The notes below the pieces were generated by a model. The model was given only the letters and a program-made list of their open reading frames with translations. It had not been told where the DNA came from and did no database searches. The position numbers and the translations under genes are program-made. 5,693 nt of DNA from contig CALTTF010000098.1 of the NCBI GenBank assembly GCA_943908385.1, positions 1 through 5,693 on the forward strand. Reading direction: 5' to 3'. The stretch is from an uncultured Corynebacterium sp. (GTDB lineage: Bacteria; Actinomycetota; Actinomycetes; Mycobacteriales; Mycobacteriaceae). This document shows positions 1 to 4,614 of the stretch, piece by piece; positions within the stretch are counted from its first letter, which is position 1, and the number at the start of each line of letters is the position of its first letter.

Positions 1-52
1 GGGCCGCACCGTGGTGCGGGTAGACGACCACTTCTCCGACTGTGAAATCCAT
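1..52 (-). CDS. carD: CarD-family RNA polymerase-binding transcription factor, N-terminal fragment
   Basis: Only the first 17 codons are in the window; the gene continues past the left edge. The ATG is the complement of bases 50-52 and the protein begins MDFTVGEVVVYPHHGAA. The VGxxVVYPHHGAA block is the hallmark start of actinobacterial CarD, whose N-terminal Tudor-like domain binds the RNA polymerase beta subunit and stabilises the open promoter complex, notably at rRNA promoters. A strong ribosome binding site lies 5 nt upstream. The gene is divergent from the lipoprotein-radA-disA group, as in mycobacteria. The call rests on a short but very characteristic stretch and on gene order; the DNA-binding C-terminal domain cannot be checked here. 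Confidence 0.93.
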   Translation of the reverse strand, partial: MDFTVGEVVVYPHHGAA

Positions 53-56
53 GAAG

Positions 57-64
57 TCTCCTCT
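57..64 (-). promoter_or_regulatory. Ribosome binding site of carD
   Basis: Read on the minus strand this is AGAGGAGA. It contains a purine-rich AGGAG core (58-62) ending 5 nt before the carD ATG, which fixes that start. Confidence 0.8.
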
Positions 65-102
65 TCCGGGTCCTCTTATTAGGGGATCAAACTAACGTGA
101 CG

Positions 103-108
103 ATTCTA
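103..108 (-). promoter_or_regulatory. Candidate carD -10 box
   Basis: Minus-strand TAGAAT fits the corynebacterial TANANT -10 consensus. Transcription would start about 7 nt downstream, near base 96, giving a leader of roughly 40-45 nt before the carD start. No TTGACA-like -35 is visible at 17-18 bp spacing (the sequence there is G-rich), which is common in corynebacterial promoters. Predicted from sequence only. Confidence 0.45.
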
Positions 109-281
109 GCACCTGCGCTCTTGCCCCCGCCCGGCCACCGTCCGGCTGCCACTGCTTGGGTGCGCTCGGTGGTGGGGCGGGCGTCGTGAAGCAATTGCCC
201 GAAGCTGCCGTCCCTGCCTCCCGCGAACCCGGATACCCCCGGATGACCCCCGTTTTGGCGTGGGGCGCATCTCTGCTCTGT

Positions 282-301
282 CCCCAAACTGTGTATTGGG
301 G
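282..301. repeat. Inverted repeat CCCCAA / TTGGGG
   Basis: CCCCAA (282-287) and TTGGGG (296-301) are perfect 6-bp complements around an 8-nt loop. It sits upstream of the candidate -10 box at 314-319, so it could be an operator or a leader hairpin. Short enough to be chance in C/G-rich DNA. Confidence 0.3.
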
Positions 302-313
302 CTGCCGAAAGGC

Positions 314-319
314 TAAGGT
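314..319 (+). promoter_or_regulatory. Weak candidate -10 box for the lipoprotein-radA-disA transcript
   Basis: TAAGGT matches TANNNT and is the best such hexamer between the inverted repeat and the lipoprotein start. There is no good -35 at 16-18 bp. The predicted leader would be about 38-40 nt. Low confidence. Confidence 0.25.
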
Positions 320-351
320 GAATCGGTGATACGCCTTAAAGAACTCTCTAT

Positions 352-356
352 GGAGG
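352..356 (+). promoter_or_regulatory. Ribosome binding site that decides the lipoprotein start
   Basis: GGAGG lies 8 nt before the GTG at 365, an ideal spacing. It overlaps an upstream in-frame ATG (350), so that ATG and the GTG at 326, neither preceded by a comparable site, are unlikely starts. Confidence 0.75.
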
Positions 357-364
357 ACATCGAC

Positions 365-916
365 GTGAAGTCCCTGAAGTCGGTCGCACGCCGCGGTGGC
401 GCCGTTTCTGTCGCCGCCGCATCCGCATTGCTGCTCGCCGCTTGCTCGGCAGGCCAGATCACCCAGACCTCTTCCCAGGTCGCGGCAGTCAACGGCGCCA
501 GCGCCCAGACCGAGGACGGGTCCGTCGCCGTCCGCGACGTCACCGTGCTTCTCGACGAGTCTGGCCAGGCCGCCCTCAAGTTCACCGCCACCAACCAGGA
601 CTACGACATGCGCGAACACAAGCTGCAGTCCGTGGAGGTCGACGGCCAGTCCGTGCAGCTCGGCTCCGTCGATGCGATGCCGTACAACACCACCCTCGTC
701 GGCGATTCCGCTGACGGTCTGGACAACATGCCGGAAGCCGACCTGGACAAGATCCAGTACGTCGAGACCGAACTCGACAACAAGGACTTCGCGTACGGCG
801 GCAACCTGCCGGTCACGTTCACCTTCGACTCCGGCACGATCGAGACGCTGGCGACCATCTCCGCGCCGACCGTCAAGTCCGGCGAGTCCCACCGCCAGCC
901 GGAGGCTGAGCACTAA
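365..916 (+). CDS. lpqE: LpqE-like secreted lipoprotein
   Basis: A 183-residue precursor starting at GTG 365, chosen for its ribosome binding site and because the signal peptide then begins normally: basic MKSLKSVARR, a hydrophobic Ala/Val/Leu core, and the lipobox LAAC with the lipidated cysteine at residue 27. After cleavage by signal peptidase II the protein should be anchored outside the cytoplasmic membrane. The mature part starts CSAGQITQTSSQVAAVNGA, a pattern I associate with LpqE of mycobacteria, and continues as a mostly beta domain (VAVRDVTVLLDESGQAALKF and following), ending with a polar tail. Length and position (divergent from carD, upstream of radA) agree with M. tuberculosis LpqE. 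Its function is not established; a relation to PCuAC-type copper chaperones has been suggested for such proteins, but I see no clear metal-binding Met/His motif. Only 29 bp separate it from radA, so co-transcription is likely. Confidence 0.82.
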   Translation: MKSLKSVARRGGAVSVAAASALLLAACSAGQITQTSSQVAAVNGASAQTEDGSVAVRDVTVLLDESGQAALKFTATNQDYDMREHKLQSVEVDGQSVQLGSVDAMPYNTTLVGDSADGLDNMPEADLDKIQYVETELDNKDFAYGGNLPVTFTFDSGTIETLATISAPTVKSGESHRQPEAEH

Positions 917-945
917 ATCCTCCAGCGCGGCAGCGCGGGCACGCG

Positions 946-2466
946 ATGAAGAAACGCACCGTCCACACGTGCTCCGAGTGCGGCTACTCGTCGCCGAAAT
1001 GGCTCGGCCGCTGCCCTGAATGCGGTGCGTGGGGCACCCTCCAGGAGCAAGCCAGCGCGCCTTCCGCGTCCGCCGCGCGCCCCGCGTCCAAGGGGCTCAC
1101 CCCCACCAGCTCCGCTCAGCCGATCACGAAAATCGCCGCTAGCGCCGCTTATCGACGCCCCTCCGGCATCTCCGAACTCGACCGCGTCCTCGGCGGCGGC
1201 GTCGTCCCCGGATCAGTGGTCCTCTTGTCCGGCGAGCCCGGAGTGGGCAAATCCACCCTGCTTCTCGAGGTGGCGAGCCGCTGGGCCGCCGCCTCCGATT
1301 CCGACGCTGCCCCTGAAGCTGGCCCCGCCCCCACCTCCGCTTCCAGCCCCGCCGCCAGATCCGGATCCCGCGCTGACTCCCCCGGCGCCGGGCGCACAGC
1401 GTTGTACGTCACCGCCGAGGAATCCGCCGCGCAAGTCCGCGGCCGCGCCGAGCGCACCGGCGGCCTCAACGACAGGCTCTTCCTCGCCTCGGAATCGAAC
1501 TTGGACATTGTGTTCGGGCACGTTGACGCGGTGAAACCGAGCCTGCTCATCGTCGACTCCGTGCAGACCATGCAGGCGCCCGGCGTCGAGGGCGTCGCGG
1601 GCGGCGTCGCCCAGTCGCGCGCGGTGACTGCAGCCCTGACGACCTTGGCAAAGACCACGAACCTGCCCATTCTCCTCGTCGGGCACGTGACCAAGGACGG
1701 CAACGTCGCGGGGCCGCGGGTGCTGGAGCACTTGGTCGACGTCGTCCTCACCTTCGAAGGCGACCGCCAGACCAGCCTGCGCATGCTGCGCGGCATGAAG
1801 AACCGCTTCGGCGCCACCGACGAGGTCGGCTGCTTCGAGCAGACCGCCGACGGCATCCGCGAAGTGCCGGACCCGTCCGGCCTGTTCCTCTCCCACCGGG
1901 GGCAGACCCCGGACGGCTCGGCTGTCACCGTCGCGATGGACGGCGTGCGCCCCATCCTCGCCGAAGTCCAAGCCCTGACCGTCGACCCGGTGAATAAATC
2001 GCCGCGGCGCGTCGTCACGGGCCTCGACTTCAACCGCGTCCCCATGGTCCTCGCCGTCCTCCAGGCACGGTGCGGAGAGCGGACGAACGACAAGGACGCG
2101 TACGTCGCCACCGTCGGCGGAATGCGCATCACGGAAACGGCGACGGACCTCGCTGTAGCCCTCGCGACCTGGTCGAGCCTGCACAACCAGCCGCTGCCGC
2201 CCAAGACGGTCGTCATCGGCGAGGTGGGGCTCGCGGGCGAGCTGCGGCGCGTCCCCAACCTGGAGCGCCGGCTCACGGAGGCTGCCCGCCTCGGCTACGA
2301 GTACGCGATCGTGCCCACCGGCAGCGGGACACGCAGCGGGTCAACCCGCAGGAGCGGCAAGAGCGGCACAGGCAGCACAAGCAACGGCGCCAGCATCCCC
2401 GGAATGACGGTCCGGGAGGTGGGGACGCTGGGGGAGGCGATCGCGTGCGTCGATAGGCGGAAGTAG
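946..2466 (+). CDS. radA: DNA repair protein RadA (RecA-like branch-migration helicase)
   Basis: A 506-residue RadA/Sms protein that processes recombination intermediates by driving branch migration along single-stranded DNA. Visible in order: N-terminal four-cysteine zinc finger (C9, C12, C23, C26); RecA-type ATPase with Walker A GEPGVGKST at 96-104 and Walker B LLIVDS around 200-205 (D204); the RadA-specific KNRFG motif at 285-289; and a C-terminal Lon-protease-like domain (about 330-500) with GEVGLAGELR at 425-434. The protein is longer than the usual 450-480 residues because of two low-complexity insertions, an Ala/Ser/Pro stretch at about 115-149 and a Gly/Ser/Thr/Arg stretch at about 459-484. 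The ATG at 946 puts the zinc finger in place, but no good ribosome binding site precedes it, so translation may depend on the lipoprotein gene 29 bp upstream. disA starts 12 bp downstream. Confidence 0.97.
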   Translation: MKKRTVHTCSECGYSSPKWLGRCPECGAWGTLQEQASAPSASAARPASKGLTPTSSAQPITKIAASAAYRRPSGISELDRVLGGGVVPGSVVLLSGEPGVGKSTLLLEVASRWAAASDSDAAPEAGPAPTSASSPAARSGSRADSPGAGRTALYVTAEESAAQVRGRAERTGGLNDRLFLASESNLDIVFGHVDAVKPSLLIVDSVQTMQAPGVEGVAGGVAQSRAVTAALTTLAKTTNLPILLVGHVTKDGNVAGPRVLEHLVDVVLTFEGDRQTSLRMLRGMKNRFGATDEVGCFEQTADGIREVPDPSGLFLSHRGQTPDGSAVTVAMDGVRPILAEVQALTVDPVNKSPRRVVTGLDFNRVPMVLAVLQARCGERTNDKDAYVATVGGMRITETATDLAVALATWSSLHNQPLPPKTVVIGEVGLAGELRRVPNLERRLTEAARLGYEYAIVPTGSGTRSGSTRRSGKSGTGSTSNGASIPGMTVREVGTLGEAIACVDRRK

Positions 2467-2469
2467 ACT
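2464..2469 (+). promoter_or_regulatory. Candidate -10 box of a disA-proximal promoter
   Basis: TAGACT fits TANNNT and overlaps the radA stop codon (TAG at 2464-2466). The disA ATG begins 9 nt after it, so transcription starting 6-9 nt downstream would give a leaderless or nearly leaderless disA mRNA. This would explain the lack of a ribosome binding site at normal spacing. The -35 region is not recognisable. Confidence 0.3.
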
Positions 2470-2478
2470 TCGTTTCTT

Positions 2479-3519
2479 ATGACCTTCATGCGTGACACGC
2501 TCCAGCGTCTCGCGCCCGGAACGCAGCTTCGCGACGGGCTTGAGCGCATCAAACGCGGCCACACGGGCGCGCTCATCGTGCTTGGCGACGGCCCCGAAGT
2601 CGCCGAAGTCTGCGACGGCGGCATCGAGTTCGACGTGCCGTTCACGCCGACGCTGCTGCGCGAGCTGGCGAAGATGGACGGTGCCGTGATTCTGTCCGAC
2701 GACGCCACCCGCATCACGCGCGCGAACGTGCAGCTCGTTCCGTCGCCGACGTTCCCGACCACCGAGACGGGCACGCGCCACCGCGCGGCCGAGCGCACGG
2801 CGCTGCACACGGGGGTGCCCGTCGTGTCCGTGTCGGCGTCGATGAATATCGTGACGGTCTACGCCGACGGGAAGCGGCGCGTCATCGAGGAGCCCGTCGT
2901 GCTGATGACGCGCGCCCGCCAGGCGATCGCGACGGTGGAGCAGTACCGCTCGCGCGTCGACAAGGCGAATCAGCGCCTCAGCGTCGCCGAGCTGAACCGC
3001 TACGCCACCGTCGAGGACGTCCTCCACCTGCTGCAACGCCAGCTTCTGCTCCAGCGTGCCGCGCGCGACGTCGACGACCAGATCCTCGAGCTCGGCGCCG
3101 ACGCACGCCAGCTCCGCCTCCAGCTCAGCGAACTCCGCGGCAGCATCTACCACGACATTTCCATGCTCGTGTGCGATTACGTCGTCGCCGACGGCGCCCC
3201 AAGCAATACGCTTATCGACGACACCCTCAACCGCCTCTCCCTCCTCCCCGACCCCGAGCTCCTCAACACCTCAGCTCTAGCCAGCGCATTGGGGCTGCCC
3301 GCCACCGAGGAGAACCTCATGGAGGATGTCACTCCCCGCGGCTACCGCGCCTTGACCCGCATCCCCCGCGTGCAGAAATTCCTCATCGACCACATCGTCG
3401 CAGAATTCGGCGACCTCGACGCCATCCGCGCCGCCGACGCTGACCAGCTGGCCGCCGCCGAGAATGTCTCGCCGCTGTGGGCCCGCCACATTGTGGAGGG
3501 GCTGCGCCGCTTCGGCTAG
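2479..3519 (+). CDS. disA: DNA integrity scanning diadenylate cyclase DisA
   Basis: A 346-residue DisA that condenses two ATP into cyclic di-AMP and binds branched DNA as an octamer in family members studied. The N-terminal diadenylate cyclase domain (about 10-145) carries both signature motifs: DGA at 67-69 and RHR at 100-102 in GTRHRAAER. A helical linker follows (about 150-290). The C-terminal DNA-binding part has a first helix-hairpin-helix-like segment (IPRVQKFLIDHIVAEFG, 295-311) and a last segment ENVSPLWARHIVEGLRRFG (328-346) in which the usual Gly-x-Gly hairpin is not evident. Somewhat shorter than the usual 355-360 residues. The ATG at 2479 is preferred; another ATG at 2488 would lose three residues. 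Neither has a clear ribosome binding site. It lies 12 bp after radA, whose product is reported to inhibit DisA in mycobacteria. Confidence 0.96.
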   Translation: MTFMRDTLQRLAPGTQLRDGLERIKRGHTGALIVLGDGPEVAEVCDGGIEFDVPFTPTLLRELAKMDGAVILSDDATRITRANVQLVPSPTFPTTETGTRHRAAERTALHTGVPVVSVSASMNIVTVYADGKRRVIEEPVVLMTRARQAIATVEQYRSRVDKANQRLSVAELNRYATVEDVLHLLQRQLLLQRAARDVDDQILELGADARQLRLQLSELRGSIYHDISMLVCDYVVADGAPSNTLIDDTLNRLSLLPDPELLNTSALASALGLPATEENLMEDVTPRGYRALTRIPRVQKFLIDHIVAEFGDLDAIRAADADQLAAAENVSPLWARHIVEGLRRFG

Positions 3520-3523
3520 CCCC
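3498..3523 (+). terminator. GC-rich hairpin over the disA stop codon, possible terminator
   Basis: GGGGCT (3498-3503) pairs with AGCCCC (3518-3523), enclosing an inner GCCG-CTT-CGGC stem (3506-3516). The hairpin includes the disA stop codon and is not followed by a T-run, so it would be an atypical terminator. It may instead be a chance product of GC-rich coding sequence. Confidence 0.3.
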
Positions 3524-3527
3524 CCTG

Positions 3528-3560
3528 CCTTACCGCTGCCTGACCGCTTCCTTACCGCTC
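3528..3560. repeat. Three-copy 11-bp tandem repeat after disA
   Basis: Three contiguous units: CCTTACCGCTG (3528-3538), CCTGACCGCTT (3539-3549), CCTTACCGCTC (3550-3560). The first ten positions differ at only one base in one copy. It lies in the gap between the convergent disA and membrane-protein genes. The unit is not palindromic and its role is unknown. Confidence 0.8.
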
Positions 3561-3597
3561 CCGCGCCGCATTCCCCCGCGCCGCCCTACCCGCGCCG
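3560..3597. repeat. Three spaced copies of CCCGCGCCG
   Basis: Identical 9-mers start at 3560, 3575 and 3589, that is at 15- and 14-bp spacing. The first overlaps the last base of the preceding 11-bp array and the last ends 2 bp before the stop codon of the leftward gene. Together the two arrays fill most of the 79-bp convergent gap, which has no other visible content. Confidence 0.65.
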
Positions 3598-3598
3598 T

Positions 3599-4603
3599 CT
3601 AGCCGGTGATGTTGAAGGTCACCGGTGCCGAACTGTTCTCACCCAGGAAGCCGACAGCGGCGTAGGCGCCGGGGGCGGCGGGCTGGCGGGCGTCGCAACG
3701 CTCGGGCGCCGAGTCCAGTCCCGACCACGCCGCCGTGAACTTCCTGGTCTCCCCAGCTGCGAACGTCTCCTTGCCGGTGATCATCGGCTTATTGCAGTCG
3801 GTGTCGCTCCAGATCTGCTGGTAGCCCTCCCTCGCGATGGAGAATGCCGCGAAACGCAGCTGGTTGTCGTCGGTGTCAATGACGCAGTCCCCGCCCGTCG
3901 GGTTGTGGATCAGCACGCTGAACTTCCGCTCCTCCGCCGGCTCGCCCTGGCCGAAGGCCGTTTTGTTGAGCTCCGCCGTCAGCTGCAGGTCCTCCAGCTC
4001 GCACGTCTTCTTCGCGGCGAGGGCCTCGGCGTCGGGCTTCTCGCCGTCGTCCGGCTTGCCGTCGCCGTCTTTGTCGTTGCCCTTGTCCTTGCCGGGTTCG
4101 CCTTCTTCGGTCGCGGCAGAGTCGCTGGACTTCGCGTCGCTCGATTTGGCATCGGTGCCGGTCGCCTCGGCTGCGGTGGCGTCGGTTTCGCCGCTGGCGG
4201 CATCGGCGCCTTCGGGGTTCGGCTCGGTCGGGGTGGTGACCAACGTCGACGGCGCGGCGGTGGGAGTCTCCGGGGCATCGTCGTCGCCGCCGGAGCGCGC
4301 GAACGCCGTCAATCCCCACACGACAAGCGCCACGACAGCGAGAATCACCGCGACGGCGGCGACGCGGCGGCGCGTGTAGATCTCCTGCGGCAGCGGCCGG
4401 GTGTCGGCGCCCGAGTGGACGCCGGAGTGATCGTCGGGGTACCCGTCGTCAAAACGGTCGTCGCGGCCGGCGCGGCCAGCACGATCGGCGCGGTCGGCAT
4501 AATCGGGACGATCGGTGCGGCCAGCGCGGCCAGCGCGGCCGAAGTCGGCGCGGCTGGAGCCGCGGCCGGGGCGGTCAGGTCGGTGGGGCGGTTGGTGTGT
4601 CAC
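3599..4603 (-). CDS. Single-pass membrane protein of unknown function with acidic linker and extracytoplasmic domain
   Basis: A 334-residue protein in the position of M. tuberculosis Rv3587c; no function is recognised. Residues 1-80 form a cytoplasmic tail rich in Arg, Asp and Gly with GRAGRAGR-type repeats (22-28 and 41-47). RRR at 78-80 precedes one membrane helix (about 81-100), giving N-in/C-out topology. Residues 101-199 are a Thr/Ala/Ser/Asp/Glu-rich linker with a doubled DAKSS (151-160) and an EF-hand-like loop DKDGDGKPDDGE (177-188). The final 135 residues look like a beta-sandwich domain with four cysteines (C201, C240, C270, C303) that could form two disulfides; the pattern loosely recalls DUF4232-type domains. 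The GTG start at 4603 is backed by AGGA 7 nt upstream. The gene lies 9 bp behind the carbonic anhydrase gene, so the two are probably co-transcribed. Confidence 0.85.
   Translation of the reverse strand: MTHQPPHRPDRPGRGSSRADFGRAGRAGRTDRPDYADRADRAGRAGRDDRFDDGYPDDHSGVHSGADTRPLPQEIYTRRRVAAVAVILAVVALVVWGLTAFARSGGDDDAPETPTAAPSTLVTTPTEPNPEGADAASGETDATAAEATGTDAKSSDAKSSDSAATEEGEPGKDKGNDKDGDGKPDDGEKPDAEALAAKKTCELEDLQLTAELNKTAFGQGEPAEERKFSVLIHNPTGGDCVIDTDDNQLRFAAFSIAREGYQQIWSDTDCNKPMITGKETFAAGETRKFTAAWSGLDSAPERCDARQPAAPGAYAAVGFLGENSSAPVTFNITG
3603..3625. terminator. 7-bp inverted repeat at the end of the membrane-protein gene, possible bidirectional hairpin
   Basis: CCGGTGA (3603-3609) and TCACCGG (3619-3625) are perfect complements with a 9-nt loop. 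The repeat covers the last codons of the leftward gene, just before its TAG, and lies about 85 bp past the disA stop. It could end either convergent transcript, but no T-run follows on either strand. Confidence 0.3.
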
Positions 4604-4610
4604 ACCGTGA

Positions 4611-4614
4611 TCCT
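4611..4614 (-). promoter_or_regulatory. Ribosome binding site of the membrane-protein gene, overlapping the carbonic anhydrase stop codon
   Basis: On the minus strand the sequence reads TTAGGA: the TAG (4615-4613) ends the anhydrase and AGGA (4614-4611) is the ribosome binding site, 7 nt before the GTG at 4603. The overlap suggests translational coupling and supports the GTG start. Confidence 0.65.

Larger units (their letters stand above)
53..364. other. Divergent intergenic region between carD and the lipoprotein gene
   Basis: This 312-bp stretch has no convincing gene. Open frames crossing it on the minus strand are antisense extensions with no family resemblance. It holds the carD ribosome binding site and -10 box, a C-rich direct repeat (CCCGGAT at 228-234 and 238-244, 10 bp apart), a 6-bp inverted repeat (282-301), a possible plus-strand -10 box TAAGGT (314-319) with no clear -35, and the lipoprotein ribosome binding site at its right end. 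It must carry the promoters of both divergent transcripts. Confidence 0.7.

Noticed and set aside
92..913. Long minus-strand open frame opposite the lipoprotein gene (273 codons)
   Set aside because: It is antisense to a recognisable lipoprotein, has no family resemblance, and its composition fits the mirror frame expected in high-GC DNA.
901..923. GGAGG...CCTCC inverted repeat at the end of the lipoprotein gene
   Set aside because: Only 5 bp with a 13-nt loop, no T-run, and radA follows at once; weak evidence for termination or attenuation.
396..1019. Plus-strand open frame overlapping the lipoprotein and the radA start
   Set aside because: Ser/Pro/Arg/Thr-rich frame-shifted reading of the lipoprotein gene with no ribosome binding site or recognisable domain.
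1149..2276. Minus-strand open frames of over 300 codons inside radA
   Set aside because: radA has all its motifs in the plus frame. The antisense products are Arg/Ser/Pro/Ala-rich or His/Arg/Gly/Val-rich without domains.
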